In this document: one piece after another, positions 28,429 to 38,392 of the stretch | Position numbering within the stretch: position 1 is the first letter of the stretch | Layout of the letters: every line of letters begins with the position of its first letter | Origin: Legionella genomosp. 1 | GTDB lineage: Bacteria; Pseudomonadota; Gammaproteobacteria; Legionellales; Legionellaceae | DNA length: 64,000 nucleotides | Reading direction: 5' to 3' | Assembly (NCBI GenBank): GCA_945878975.1 | Contig: CAMCUM010000002.1 | Location: forward strand, 1-64,000 | The notes under the pieces: generated by a model | Told to the model about the DNA's origin: nothing | Databases searched by the model: none | The model's input: the letters and a program-made list of their open reading frames with translations, nothing else | Program-made: the position numbers and the translations under genes

Positions 28429-29871
28429 CTACTCACATAAAACTGCTGGTAATACCTGGTCATACACGGTTTCCCGAAAAGCATCTGTGCAAGATTTTTT
28501 CATATTCATTTGATAATCATAGCCTACTGCCAAATCTTCATACAAATGAATGATTGTCAAAGTTTGATCAATCTTTTGTTTATTCACCACAATCTTGACC
28601 TCATCCCATACGACTTTTTCACGTAATAAATTGAGATAACTTTTTAAGCCTTGTTGATACAAATCCTGTTGTAGACGATAAGCACGTCCAATCGCATCAT
28701 GTGCTTCTATAATTTTATCCAAACGCTCGGTAGCATAGCGATGCGCCGCCAAATCATTATCCACATCACGCAAAGCTTTACGTAACGTATCTTCATAACG
28801 ATAATAAGCGGCTTTAGAGATACCTCGTGCTGCGTCCAGCTCCCCCAAAGAAGACAAAGTAAGCAGCGGTTGCGACGCAATTATTTGATTAAAATGGATA
28901 CCTGTGCCTAAGGTAGAGCCATTTGGAATCGTCGCGATATCCCCGCGTGCAATACCCAAATTAATATCCGGCATAAATCGACTCAAAGCGACGCCAATAC
29001 CCGATCGCGTCGCGCGTAGTTCCTGTCGCGCTGCTACCATATCTGGTCGATGCTGCAGGGTTTCTAGTGGCAATGAATTTACTATCTTGTGATAAGAATC
29101 TACATTTTTAAACTTTTTCTTAAAAATAAAAGGATGCGGATTTTCGTTAATCAAATAGCGCAAAGCGTTCTGAGTCAAAACCAAGTTCTTTTTCACCACT
29201 GTTTCTTCCGCTTGAATGGCTTTCAACTTCGCCTGAGCACTCTCCACCTCAATCTGCGTACTCAATCCATGTTGATAAGTTTGGCGATAAATACGCAAAG
29301 ATTCTGCCAAATCTTTTTCAACGTCACGCAATAAATGCAAACGCTCTTCTTGCGCGATATGACTAAAATATGCAGCCGAAATATCTGCAATCACAGTCAG
29401 TTTGACACCATCCCGCATGGCCTTACTGACTTTTACCTGATAATACGCACGCTGTTGCGATTTGATTTGATTGAAGATATTGACGGTATACAAGGGAATC
29501 GCTATGGTTGCCAATACTCCAGGAAAACCCAAATAGGGATAAGAAGAATACCCAGCTCCTGCAGCGATAGTAGGTAACCAATTCAATTCCACTCTTTTCA
29601 GCTCACCTTCTGACGCTTCAATATTTGCCATAGCAACATGTATATCATTGTTACATTTCAACCCCAGGGCAATTAATTTATTCAGAGCAGGATCATGATA
29701 TTGATGCCACCACGCAAAATGACGCGCATCTCTAACTGGTTTCGTCGTATATTTGTCCTGTGTTGACCATTGCTTTGAGATGTTAATAGGATGGTGCAAA
29801 GAATAGTCACGGTCGATAGAACAAGCACTGAGCAATGCCCACAAGCATAACGCGACACGTCTACTTCTCAT
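28429..29871 (-). CDS. Outer-membrane efflux lipoprotein, TolC/NodT family
   Basis: This is the outer-membrane channel of a tripartite pump: 480 residues with lipobox LLSAC (Cys17) after a short signal. Two OEP repeats are present, with the typical opening WWHQYHDPALNKLIALGL, the helical coiled-coil segments, TYQHGLSTQIEVESAQAKL, and LPLETLQHRPDMVAARQEL before the second repeat. It overlaps the preceding FUSC-like gene by ATGA, so it belongs to the same operon as the adaptor and inner-membrane parts. The substrate is not readable; FUSC pumps export aromatic or weak-acid compounds in known cases. Confidence 0.93.
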   Translation of the reverse strand: MRSRRVALCLWALLSACSIDRDYSLHHPINISKQWSTQDKYTTKPVRDARHFAWWHQYHDPALNKLIALGLKCNNDIHVAMANIEASEGELKRVELNWLPTIAAGAGYSSYPYLGFPGVLATIAIPLYTVNIFNQIKSQQRAYYQVKVSKAMRDGVKLTVIADISAAYFSHIAQEERLHLLRDVEKDLAESLRIYRQTYQHGLSTQIEVESAQAKLKAIQAEETVVKKNLVLTQNALRYLINENPHPFIFKKKFKNVDSYHKIVNSLPLETLQHRPDMVAARQELRATRSGIGVALSRFMPDINLGIARGDIATIPNGSTLGTGIHFNQIIASQPLLTLSSLGELDAARGISKAAYYRYEDTLRKALRDVDNDLAAHRYATERLDKIIEAHDAIGRAYRLQQDLYQQGLKSYLNLLREKVVWDEVKIVVNKQKIDQTLTIIHLYEDLAVGYDYQMNMKKSCTDAFRETVYDQVLPAVLCE

Positions 29872-30698
29872 GAACCCTCCTGGCGTAGATAGCCTTGTAA
29901 GCTTGCCAACATGGGTCGGATAGACAGTGCCAGCTCTGAGTCAGGACCAGCAGACAACAAAAATAATAAACGAATATCATGCAAGGTACGGCTGACCAAG
30001 GCATGAAAACTTTCGGTATTACCAAGACCATGTTCTTCTAGTCCCAAATCGTGTTGGGCTGTTTGCTCAAAACCATATAATTCATGAATTTTAACTCGAC
30101 ACAAAGCGCTGCCTCGCAAAAAAATATTTTGATTTGTGGGGATAGTCATCCCTAAAGAATATAAGCTTTCTAATTCTAGAATGATACTTTTCTGTAAATC
30201 ATAATAAAATTTCTTAGTTAAATTGCTTTTCCTAAAGATCAATCCCTCAAACATCAAACAAATAAAAAATGCTACCAAAGTTGACTTAAAATAATCAGCA
30301 AAAAAATTATAAGCACTGGTATCGCTTGGATTAAAATAGGCGGTTCCAAGAAATGTGAGACTGACCGTAAAAATTGTGGGATAAGCATAAAACTGGCTCA
30401 AAGTAAAAAACGAAAGAAAAATAACGATCGGAATAACCGTCAGCATCAAGCGGAAATCCAACAACCCCAGTTGCCATAAAAAATAAGACAAGACCAAACC
30501 AAGTACAGTGCCCCAAAAGCGATGCATCGTACGATGAATGCTAGCACCTGAATCAAATCCAACATAGATCATCATAACGATAAACCCTATCCACCCAGCG
30601 CGGCTATAGTTGAGCATGCGTTCCAGCACAAGCGCCGTCACAAATACGATGCAAATTTGCAAGGCTCTGGTACTGCGATACTCAAATGTGTGCAACAC
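29868..30698 (-). CDS. FUSC-family inner-membrane protein, C-terminal half
   Basis: The protein has 276 residues from GTG 30698. It opens RSTRALQICIVFVTALVLERMLN, followed by the FUSC-type stretch IHRTMHRFWGTVLGLVLSY and four to six membrane segments, then about 110 cytoplasmic residues. In AaeB/FUSC pumps this is the second half of one ~650-residue chain. Here it is a separate frame, one base out of phase with the preceding gene and overlapping it by 17 bases. Either the pump is genuinely made of two half-proteins, or a recent frameshift split it. Confidence 0.8.
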   Translation of the reverse strand: MLHTFEYRSTRALQICIVFVTALVLERMLNYSRAGWIGFIVMMIYVGFDSGASIHRTMHRFWGTVLGLVLSYFLWQLGLLDFRLMLTVIPIVIFLSFFTLSQFYAYPTIFTVSLTFLGTAYFNPSDTSAYNFFADYFKSTLVAFFICLMFEGLIFRKSNLTKKFYYDLQKSIILELESLYSLGMTIPTNQNIFLRGSALCRVKIHELYGFEQTAQHDLGLEEHGLGNTESFHALVSRTLHDIRLLFLLSAGPDSELALSIRPMLASLQGYLRQEGS

Positions 30699-31635
30699 AA
30701 TAATTCCATGAGTGCATGATTTTTTTTAAAGATTGATGACAGTTCAGAGGCCTATCTCCCTCGGTTCGTAGGGTCTCTAGAGATAATGTTTGCTTGCTCT
30801 CCGCTATTTGGCAAGGCTTTTCCTGTTCAACGGCCTGTAAGAATTGTTGCAAAAAGGTCACAATCTCTCCCAGTTCTTTTTTTGTAAACAGTGGTTGAGG
30901 GGCCCAATAGACACAACTGGCAAGATATAATTTGTGGATGTTGAACGTCATGTTCAAAATAGAGTAGGTTGGATAGCTACGTGGCAACAGATGTGCATGC
31001 ATACGCATCTGGATAATATACGCAGGGATATCGGTCACAGTGCTTTCCCCCTTTTGTAATAAGATGAAATTTTTCAAGCATAGATCGACCACTCTATAAA
31101 AGGTTCGCAACCAAATACGATAATAAAACGACAAAGGAAATAACACCAATGCGCCTAAAACCACCAACATGCCAACCAAGGTTGTGACCGCATGATTCGT
31201 AATTGCCGAAGGCGTCTCATTCAGAGCACGATAATTCAAAGAATAAGAAACCAGACTTAAAATAATAGGCACCCAAAATAATTTACTTTTGTCTTGTAAT
31301 ACATAGCGATATAACAAAAATGTGATCACAAAAGCGCAGAATAAAAAGAACAAAGGATCGGGGAACAGCAAATTAAATAGCAGCACCATCAAGACGGCTC
31401 CTAAGGTCACACCTGTAAAAAAAATATACTTGTCTGGAACGGTCGTGCCCTGCACTTCTGCGGTCATCGCAGTAAGAGGTATATAAAAAAAATAAAAATA
31501 AGAATCGGGAATATTTAGAAAACCATTGAAAGTAAATAAGATCAGGGTGACGTACACAACTTTGATACCGTGTACGCGAAAGATCCCGAATGGGTCAAGG
31601 CTATCTACGGTGCGTATGAGCTTTGAGATAAACAT
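30682..31635 (-). CDS. FUSC-family inner-membrane protein, N-terminal half
   Basis: ATG 31635 is preferred (317 residues) because AGGGG lies nine bases upstream; a GTG at 31641 is also open. The chain has six likely membrane segments in the first 170 residues (VVYVTLILFTFNGFLNIP, YFYFFYIPLTAMTAEVQG, FFTGVTLGAVLMVLLFNLLF and others), then a cytoplasmic region of about 140. Its start overlaps the end of the HlyD-like gene and its end overlaps the C-terminal FUSC half. The pump type follows from the neighbours. Confidence 0.8.
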   Translation of the reverse strand: MFISKLIRTVDSLDPFGIFRVHGIKVVYVTLILFTFNGFLNIPDSYFYFFYIPLTAMTAEVQGTTVPDKYIFFTGVTLGAVLMVLLFNLLFPDPLFFLFCAFVITFLLYRYVLQDKSKLFWVPIILSLVSYSLNYRALNETPSAITNHAVTTLVGMLVVLGALVLFPLSFYYRIWLRTFYRVVDLCLKNFILLQKGESTVTDIPAYIIQMRMHAHLLPRSYPTYSILNMTFNIHKLYLASCVYWAPQPLFTKKELGEIVTFLQQFLQAVEQEKPCQIAESKQTLSLETLRTEGDRPLNCHQSLKKIMHSWNYCVAHI

Positions 31636-32614
31636 AAGCACTTGCCCCTGGATGCAAAGGAAATCGTAGATCGGGATCTAATATTTGAATTTGTAACGGT
31701 AATCTTTGAGGAACCAATAACCATTCATTTTCATTATTCACGATCTGCTGCTGAGAGCGATAGGACGTTTTTTGTCGATTAGCTGGCCATATTCTATTAA
31801 CGATTCTGCCATGAAAAATTTTATGAAAATAATACATCCGCAGAAAAATAATGGCTTCATCCCCTGGTCGGATACGACGTAGATCCGTTTCATCAAAATT
31901 GGCTTGGATCCACCAGCGAGTAGTATCTACATATGAAAACAGTGGCTCATGAATTTTGACAGGTGTACCATTTGATAAAAACATATTGTCCACATAACCA
32001 TCTGATGGCGCTCGGACAATCGTCAAATTTAGATTGACTTCAGCATCATCCATTGCCGCCCTCAATGCGAGCACTTTTTTTCTTTGTTGGACAATTTGTT
32101 GATCTTCGATGGCAATTTGCTTTTTTAAGGCATCTCGTTTTTTTTCTGCAGACTGCAAACTATAGCGCAACTCTCTAATCTCTAATAATGGGACAGCTTG
32201 ACGAACAGCCCGATTATCTTTGAATTTATAACGCAAATTCGCCTTCTCAAAATCATAATTCGCTGCTGCCAGTAAATCCCGTGTTTTACTGGTTTCTCGC
32301 TCAATAACGATGATTTTTTCTTGTGCTTCCTCATATTTTGCTTTCGCAAAATTGTAGGCAAGCTGATAAGGTCTGCGATAAACCTCTATCAGCGGCGCAT
32401 CTTTTTTAACAGCTTCTCCATTGCGCACATACACTTTCGTCACAAAACCAGATACATCCGCGGCAACAGGCATGATATTCGTGGCAACAAAAGCATTATT
32501 AGTAAACGGAATGAAATAAGAAAACCAATGATAAACACCAATCAACAAACCAATTATCAAAACAATGATAGGCAAATTAATTTCAGATTTCGATAATTTG
32601 ATAATTCGAAGCAT
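31601..32614 (-). CDS. HlyD/EmrA-type membrane fusion protein
   Basis: This periplasmic adaptor links the FUSC inner-membrane part to the TolC-like channel. It has 337 residues. An N-terminal membrane anchor (about 14-32) is followed by the lipoyl-like half VSGFVTKVYVRNGEAVKKD, a coiled-coil hairpin (about 90-200) and the second half IVRAPSDGYVDNMFLSNGTPV. DETDLRRIRPGDEA and a C-terminal beta domain complete it. It is the first gene of the efflux operon, read toward lower coordinates. Upstream are about 160 bases without a gene. Confidence 0.92.
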   Translation of the reverse strand: MLRIIKLSKSEINLPIIVLIIGLLIGVYHWFSYFIPFTNNAFVATNIMPVAADVSGFVTKVYVRNGEAVKKDAPLIEVYRRPYQLAYNFAKAKYEEAQEKIIVIERETSKTRDLLAAANYDFEKANLRYKFKDNRAVRQAVPLLEIRELRYSLQSAEKKRDALKKQIAIEDQQIVQQRKKVLALRAAMDDAEVNLNLTIVRAPSDGYVDNMFLSNGTPVKIHEPLFSYVDTTRWWIQANFDETDLRRIRPGDEAIIFLRMYYFHKIFHGRIVNRIWPANRQKTSYRSQQQIVNNENEWLLVPQRLPLQIQILDPDLRFPLHPGASAYVYLKAHTHRR

Positions 32615-32776
32615 AAGGCCATATTTTGATGGTCGCTCCTTTCATTCTCATCATTATCAAGTGAAAGGTCAATAGAGTTCTTTCCAAACTCAAGCGTTTG
32701 GGTGAAATCATAGCGTTACTCAGATTTTTTAGTGTCCCATAGCCCTAGGGAGATCCACCCATCCGCGACTCCAAAC

Positions 32777-32864
32777 TAGGCCCTGTTGACAATTCATTTC
32801 ATGAAACCCTACGTCCCGCGGACAAGCCGCGGGACGTAGGGTTTTGAATTGTCAACAGATCCTA
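32777..32864. mobile_element. Intact TGTTGACAATTC-family palindromic element, 88 bp
   Basis: The ends TAGGCCCTGTTGACAATTC and GAATTGTCAACAGATCCTA are complementary except for two positions. The core ACGTCCCGCGG..CCGCGGGACGT with flanking CCCT/AGGG makes the whole unit one long palindrome. A TA lies at both edges, as TA-targeting elements leave. It sits two bases beyond the lpd stop codon, so lpd transcripts would end in or pass through this hairpin. Confidence 0.8.
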
Positions 32865-32866
32865 AC

Positions 32867-34291
32867 TTATTTATCTTTCTTTTTCGGCAGGTACAGATCC
32901 GTAATCGTCCCTTCAAACATCTCCGCAGCTTGCGCAATGGTCTCAGTCAAAGTTGGATGTGGATGAATGGTCAACGCGATGTCTTCAACGTCACAACACA
33001 TTTCAATTGCTAGAGAAATCTCAGCAATCAGTTCACCAGCACTAACCCCAACAACACCACCGCCCAAAACGCGCTTGGTTTCTGGGCAAAAGAGCAATTT
33101 AGTCATGCCTTCTTCGCGGCCCATGCTCAAAGCACGTCCACTTGCTGCCCATGGAAATACCGCTTTTTCATAAGCAATATTCTGTACTTTCGCTTCCTTT
33201 TCTGTCAAACCTGTCCATGCGATTTCTGGATCAGTGTACGCTACATTTGGAATACATTTGGGATCAAAATAATGCTTCTTACCCGCAATCACTTCCGCAG
33301 CCACTTTACCTTCTGGAATGGCTTTATGCGCCAACATAGGTTGACCCACAACATCTCCAATCGCGAAAATATGCGAGACATTGGTGCGCATTTGTTTATC
33401 CACTGCAATGAAACCACGTTCATCTACTTTGACGCCCGCATTCTCCGCTGCAATTTTATCGCCATTCGGTTTACGCCCAACAGCCACCAGCATTTGATGG
33501 AATAACACAGGTTTGTCAGCCGCATGTTCGCCCTCCATGCCAACATAGATACCGTCTGGTTTGGCTTCAACCGAAGTCACTTTGGTTTTTAATTTAAAAT
33601 CTATGCCATGTCTGGCCATACGTTTTTGCAGAGCCGTTACCAAATCAGAGTCAGCACCTGGTATCAATTGATCCATAAATTCAACAACAGTGACCTCAAC
33701 CCCCAAAGCCGCATAGACCGTTGCCATTTCTAAACCAATAATACCGCCACCCAACACAACAAGGCTACCCTTGATATCCGCTAATTCTAGTGCACCAGTG
33801 GAAGAAAAAATGCGCTTGTCTTTTGGAATAAAAGGTAATGTCATAGACGAACTACCCACCGCAATGATGGCATTTTCAAAATCAATCAGCGTAGTACCGT
33901 CTGCGGTCGCCACGGATACTTGGTGCGAACCAGAAAATGTGGCTTTGCCAACAACAACCTCTACTTTACGTTGCTTGGCCAAGGCACTCAATCCACCCGT
34001 CAATCTTTTTACCACAGACGATTTCCAGGCCAATATTTTTTTACCATCAAGTTCAGGTCGTGTAAACTCAATGCCTTGAGCAGATAAATCACGCACATCA
34101 TCCAAAACTTTAGCAACATGCAACAGGGCTTTAGAAGGAATACATCCCACATTCAAACACACACCACCCAAGGCGTCATGTTCATTCACCAACACCACAT
34201 CCAAACCCAAATCTGCAGCACGAAAAGCTGCAGTATAACCGCCAGGTCCAGCACCGATTACCACTAATTTTGTTTTCATCTTATTTGTCAT
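32867..34291 (-). CDS. lpd: Dihydrolipoamide dehydrogenase (E3)
   Basis: E3 reoxidises the lipoyl groups of the pyruvate dehydrogenase complex, passing electrons to NAD. It has 474 residues. It shows the FAD-binding GAGPGGYTAAFRA at the N-terminus, the redox disulphide GGVCLNVGCIPSK, the NAD-binding GGGIIGLEMATVYAALG, AIGDV for FAD and the C-terminal active base HPHPTLTE. It follows aceF by 11 bases and ends the pdh operon. A long palindromic repeat lies directly after its stop. Confidence 0.97.
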   Translation of the reverse strand: MTNKMKTKLVVIGAGPGGYTAAFRAADLGLDVVLVNEHDALGGVCLNVGCIPSKALLHVAKVLDDVRDLSAQGIEFTRPELDGKKILAWKSSVVKRLTGGLSALAKQRKVEVVVGKATFSGSHQVSVATADGTTLIDFENAIIAVGSSSMTLPFIPKDKRIFSSTGALELADIKGSLVVLGGGIIGLEMATVYAALGVEVTVVEFMDQLIPGADSDLVTALQKRMARHGIDFKLKTKVTSVEAKPDGIYVGMEGEHAADKPVLFHQMLVAVGRKPNGDKIAAENAGVKVDERGFIAVDKQMRTNVSHIFAIGDVVGQPMLAHKAIPEGKVAAEVIAGKKHYFDPKCIPNVAYTDPEIAWTGLTEKEAKVQNIAYEKAVFPWAASGRALSMGREEGMTKLLFCPETKRVLGGGVVGVSAGELIAEISLAIEMCCDVEDIALTIHPHPTLTETIAQAAEMFEGTITDLYLPKKKDK

Positions 34292-34302
34292 AATTTACCC
34301 AC

Positions 34303-35601
34303 TTATAATAAAATACGTCGGATATCGCTCAAGCTCTCGCTCAAATAGCGCGTAAACCGTGCCGCTTCTGCACCATCAATCACACGATGATCGTATGTCA
34401 AGGATAATGGCAATAACAAGCGCGGTATAAATTGCCCATTTTGATAGACAGGCTGCATTGATGCGCGTGATAAACCTAAAATCGCGACTTCAGGAGCATT
34501 CACAATAGGTGTAAATGAAGTCCCTCCTATCCCACCTAAACTCGAAATAGTGAAACATCCCCCACTCATTTCTGCAGGCGATAATCCTTTGTCCCGTGCT
34601 TTACTGCTCAAATGCCCCAAATCACGTGCAATCTCAGAAATAGATTTCAGATTCACATCTTTGATGACGGGGACCACCAAACCATTCGGTGTCTCGGCAG
34701 CAATACCAATATGACAGTACTTTTTGTAAATCAGATTTTCGCGAGTTTCATCTAAGGAACTATTAAACTGCGGAAATTTTAGCAAAGCGTGACTAACAAT
34801 TTTAGCGACAAAGGCCACAATGGTTAATTTATACCCATCTTTTTCAGCACGTGCCGATTCCATTTTACGAAAAGCTTCTAAATCAGTAATATCAGCTTGA
34901 TCGAATTGCGTGACTTGCGGAACAGTTATCCAAGACTGATGTACATTGGCCCCAGTTAAACGCTTAATTTTGGAAAGTGACTTGATCTCAGTCTCACCAA
35001 ATTTCGAAAAATCGACAGGTTTGGCGCTCGGCAAGGCAAAACCTGTGGCTTGCGCTGTGGGCTGAGTCATTCTTTGCTTCACATAATCTTCAATATCCTC
35101 TTTCGTAACTCTATCTTTGCGCCCACTCCCTCGAACCGCTGTTAAACTCACCCCCAAAGTATGAGCCAAACGTCTAACCGCAGGTCCTGCAGAAACGTTT
35201 GCATCATTAGGCATATCAGTTGTTGCCTGAGCTTCGTGATGCGCTTTAGGGGCTGCCGGAGGCGTCGCTATCTCTTGATGAACGATAGGTGCCACTTCTG
35301 GTTGAATAGGTGCTTTTTGCGTGTCAGTGGCTGTCGCTGGTTCTGCGGCAACAGCGCTGGTATCCTCTGTATCCAAAACCAAAATAATATCACCCTCTGA
35401 AACTTTATCGCCTACTTTAAGAGCAATAGTAGCGACCGTCCCCACTTTGGAGGATGGGATTTCCATAGATGCTTTATCGGACTCTAAAACCACCAAGGGT
35501 GTTTCAAGTTCAATGCGATCGCCTGGTTTCACCAAGATTTCGATCACATCGACGTCATGCGCACCCCCAATATCAGGCACAGAAATATTGTGTTTTCCCA
35601 T
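34303..35601 (-). CDS. aceF: Dihydrolipoyl acetyltransferase (E2)
   Basis: E2 moves the acetyl group from E1 to CoA. ATG 35601 is chosen (432 residues), since GAGGAA lies just upstream and the next 22 upstream codons look non-coding. A single lipoyl domain (about 2-76) carries Lys in ESDKASMEIPS. A Pro/Ala/Thr linker, the E3-binding domain (AVRRLAHTLGVSLTAVRGSG..DRVTKEDIEDYV) and the catalytic domain follow, ending in SLTYDHRVIDGAEAARF with the active His and Asp. E. coli AceF has three lipoyl domains; one is also common. Confidence 0.96.
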   Translation of the reverse strand: MGKHNISVPDIGGAHDVDVIEILVKPGDRIELETPLVVLESDKASMEIPSSKVGTVATIALKVGDKVSEGDIILVLDTEDTSAVAAEPATATDTQKAPIQPEVAPIVHQEIATPPAAPKAHHEAQATTDMPNDANVSAGPAVRRLAHTLGVSLTAVRGSGRKDRVTKEDIEDYVKQRMTQPTAQATGFALPSAKPVDFSKFGETEIKSLSKIKRLTGANVHQSWITVPQVTQFDQADITDLEAFRKMESARAEKDGYKLTIVAFVAKIVSHALLKFPQFNSSLDETRENLIYKKYCHIGIAAETPNGLVVPVIKDVNLKSISEIARDLGHLSSKARDKGLSPAEMSGGCFTISSLGGIGGTSFTPIVNAPEVAILGLSRASMQPVYQNGQFIPRLLLPLSLTYDHRVIDGAEAARFTRYLSESLSDIRRILL

Positions 35602-35655
35602 AGGTTCCTCTGTTATTTTTAATCCTAGTACGTCATCCTGGGGGCGCGCGTCACA

Positions 35656-35682
35656 GCATCTCCGCAATTTAGCAGGAGATGC
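35656..35682. repeat. Hairpin GCATCTCC..GGAGATGC between aceE and aceF
   Basis: An 8-bp stem is separated by 11 bases and followed on the plus strand by CTCGCTACGCTCGGAACGAC, a look typical of dispersed intergenic repeats. It lies in the 116-base gap between aceE and aceF and might attenuate or process the operon transcript. Confidence 0.5.
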
Positions 35683-35717
35683 CTCGCTACGCTCGGAACG
35701 ACATGGCTACATAACCA

Positions 35718-38378
35718 TCACACCGTCACAGGATCCAACTTCTCTGGATCAATACCATATTTTTTCATGGCTTGCGTGACCAACTCCGCATCAACGTCCC
35801 CTTGCTCGACCAAGGCATACAATGCGGTCACCGCGATATATTTTGCATCCACTTCAAAAAAATGACGTAATTGCTTGCGCGTATCACTGCGCCCAAATCC
35901 ATCCGTACCAAGCGTCGTATACTGAGTGGGTACAAAACTACGAATTTGATCAGCATACATACGCATATAATCCGTCGCGGCAACCACTGGCCCTTTGCGA
36001 TCAGTCAAACACGTCGTCACATAGGAGAGCTGTGGTTTTTTCTCAGGGTTCATACGATTATGCCGCTCAACGGATAAGCCCTCGCGACGCAATTCATTAA
36101 AACTGGTCACAGACCAAATATCTGCAGAGACAGAAAAATCTGTTTCCAACATCTCAGCCGCAGCCATCACTTCACGTAAAATGGTGCCGCCACCCAATAA
36201 TTGGACATGCAATTTATGTTTTTTAGGTGCCTGTTGCAGTAAATACATCCCTTTGATAATACCCTCTTCCGCGCCAGCAGGTAAATCTGGATGCGTATAG
36301 TTTTCGTTCATCACCGCAATGTAGTAATAGATATCTTCCTGTTGTGCATACATTCGGTATAAACCATTCTGAATGATCACAGCCAATTCATAGGCAAAAC
36401 AAGGATCGTATGACACACAATTAGGAATGGTTGACGCCAACAAATGGCTATGACCGTCCTGATGTTGCAAACCTTCGCCAGCCAAAGTTGTCCGTCCAGC
36501 GGTACCGCCTAATAAAAATCCTCTGGCCTTGATATCGCCTGCTGCCCACGCCAAATCACCAATACGTTGGAACCCAAACATAGAGTAATAAATATAAAAT
36601 GGGATCATAGGCAATTGGTTCGTACTGTAAGACGAGGCTGCTGCCATCCAAGAACAGAAAGCACCGGCTTCATTTATGCCTTCTTCCAACATTTGACCAT
36701 CGACCGCTTCGCGGTAATACATCACTTGCTCATGATCAACTGGGGTATACAACTGCCCCACCGGCGAGTAAATACCAATCTGGCGAAACAAACCTTCCAT
36801 ACCAAACGTACGACACTCATCTGGAACGATAGGCACAATCCGTTCTGAGATATTTTTGTCTTTGAGCAATACAGCCAAAATACGCACAAACGCCATGGTT
36901 GTAGACAATTCACGCGTGCCCAGACCATGTGTGATCGCAGCAAACGCATCCAATTTTGGAATGGTTAATGTCTCACATTCTGGATTGCGACTAGGCAAAT
37001 AGCCACCCAACTCTGCACGTTGTTTTTGTAAATAACGCATCTCTGGGCTGTCTGGATCTGGACGATAAAAAGGAATCTCTTCAAGCTGATCATCCGGGAT
37101 AGGAATACTAAATTTATCTCGAAACGCTTTGATATGCTCTGTGCTCATTTTTTTCTGCTGATGGGTAATATTCATACCCTCCCCTGCAGCACCCATGCCG
37201 AAACCTTTGACGGTTTTGGCCAAGATAACAGTGGGTCCACCCCGATGTGCCATAGCTTTGGCATAAGCAGCATACACTTTTTGTGAATCATGTCCTCCAC
37301 GATTCAAACGCCAAATATCATCATCACTTAAATTATCAACCATCTTTTTCAATTCAGGATTGGCACCAAAAAACTCTTCTCTTACGAAAGCGCCATCTTT
37401 TGCTTTATAGCTCTGATATTCACCATCGATGCATTCATCCATCCTTTTCTGGAGTAAGCCATTTCGATCTTGCTCTAAAAGAGGATCCCAGCGTCGACCC
37501 CATATTACTTTGATAACAGACCAACCCGCTCCGCGAAAGACACCTTCTAATTCTTGGATGACTTTTCCATTCCCGCGTACTGGACCATCTAAACGTTGTA
37601 AATTACAATTCACCACAAAAATCAAATTGTCCAATTTCTCACGAGCTGCAATGGCTAACGCGCCTAAAGATTCTGGCTCGTCCGTTTCACCATCGCCCAA
37701 AAATGCCCATACTTTTCTATTTTGATCTTTTAATAAACCTCGATGTTCCAAATATTTTAAAAACCGTGCTTGATAAATCGCTTGCAAGGGACCCAAGCCC
37801 ATCGATACAGTGGGAAACTGCCAAAAATCACCCATCAACCATGGATGCGGATAAGACGATAATCCCCCGCCATCGACTTCTTGTCGAAACTTATCTAGTT
37901 GCTCAGAGGACAATCTGCCTTCCAAAAACGCACGCGCATAAATCCCTGGGGATGAATGACCTTGAATATAGAGCAGATCCCCGAGAAATTTATCAGTAGC
38001 CCCGCGGAAGAAATGGTTAAAGCCCACTTCATAGAGTGTGCTGGCGGAAGCATACGTTGCAATATGGCCACCCAATTCTGACGCAAAACGCCCAGCGCGC
38101 AGTACCATTGCCACCGCATTCCAACGAATCAAAGCTGCGACGCGTTTTGCCATGCCCTCATCTGGAGGAATTCGCTTTTCTTCATATGTTTTGATGCTAT
38201 TGCAATACGGTGTTGTCACTGGAACATCAAGACCATAGCCTTTCCGACTTGCTTCTTGCAACAACGTCTTCAATAAAAAAACAGCTCGTTCTGCCCCGTC
38301 ACTCGCTTCAACAGCAGACAACGCATCCAGCCATTCTCTGGTCTCAATCGGATCAATATCATTCTTTTCATTTGCCAT
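35718..38378 (-). CDS. aceE: Pyruvate dehydrogenase E1, homodimeric
   Basis: E1 decarboxylates pyruvate with thiamine diphosphate. It has 886 residues, the length of the E. coli type. It contains the thiamine-binding motif GDGETDEPES with the following NCNLQRLDGPVRGNGK, the early HxH-region pieces GHIATYASASTLYEVGFNHFF, and a C-terminal transketolase domain ending YGIDPEKLDPV. AAAGGG lies about seven bases before ATG 38378. It follows a small lipoprotein gene by 14 bases, so the usual regulator gene pdhR is not adjacent here. Confidence 0.97.
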   Translation of the reverse strand: MANEKNDIDPIETREWLDALSAVEASDGAERAVFLLKTLLQEASRKGYGLDVPVTTPYCNSIKTYEEKRIPPDEGMAKRVAALIRWNAVAMVLRAGRFASELGGHIATYASASTLYEVGFNHFFRGATDKFLGDLLYIQGHSSPGIYARAFLEGRLSSEQLDKFRQEVDGGGLSSYPHPWLMGDFWQFPTVSMGLGPLQAIYQARFLKYLEHRGLLKDQNRKVWAFLGDGETDEPESLGALAIAAREKLDNLIFVVNCNLQRLDGPVRGNGKVIQELEGVFRGAGWSVIKVIWGRRWDPLLEQDRNGLLQKRMDECIDGEYQSYKAKDGAFVREEFFGANPELKKMVDNLSDDDIWRLNRGGHDSQKVYAAYAKAMAHRGGPTVILAKTVKGFGMGAAGEGMNITHQQKKMSTEHIKAFRDKFSIPIPDDQLEEIPFYRPDPDSPEMRYLQKQRAELGGYLPSRNPECETLTIPKLDAFAAITHGLGTRELSTTMAFVRILAVLLKDKNISERIVPIVPDECRTFGMEGLFRQIGIYSPVGQLYTPVDHEQVMYYREAVDGQMLEEGINEAGAFCSWMAAASSYSTNQLPMIPFYIYYSMFGFQRIGDLAWAAGDIKARGFLLGGTAGRTTLAGEGLQHQDGHSHLLASTIPNCVSYDPCFAYELAVIIQNGLYRMYAQQEDIYYYIAVMNENYTHPDLPAGAEEGIIKGMYLLQQAPKKHKLHVQLLGGGTILREVMAAAEMLETDFSVSADIWSVTSFNELRREGLSVERHNRMNPEKKPQLSYVTTCLTDRKGPVVAATDYMRMYADQIRSFVPTQYTTLGTDGFGRSDTRKQLRHFFEVDAKYIAVTALYALVEQGDVDAELVTQAMKKYGIDPEKLDPVTV

Positions 38379-38392
38379 ATAAAACCCTTTTC

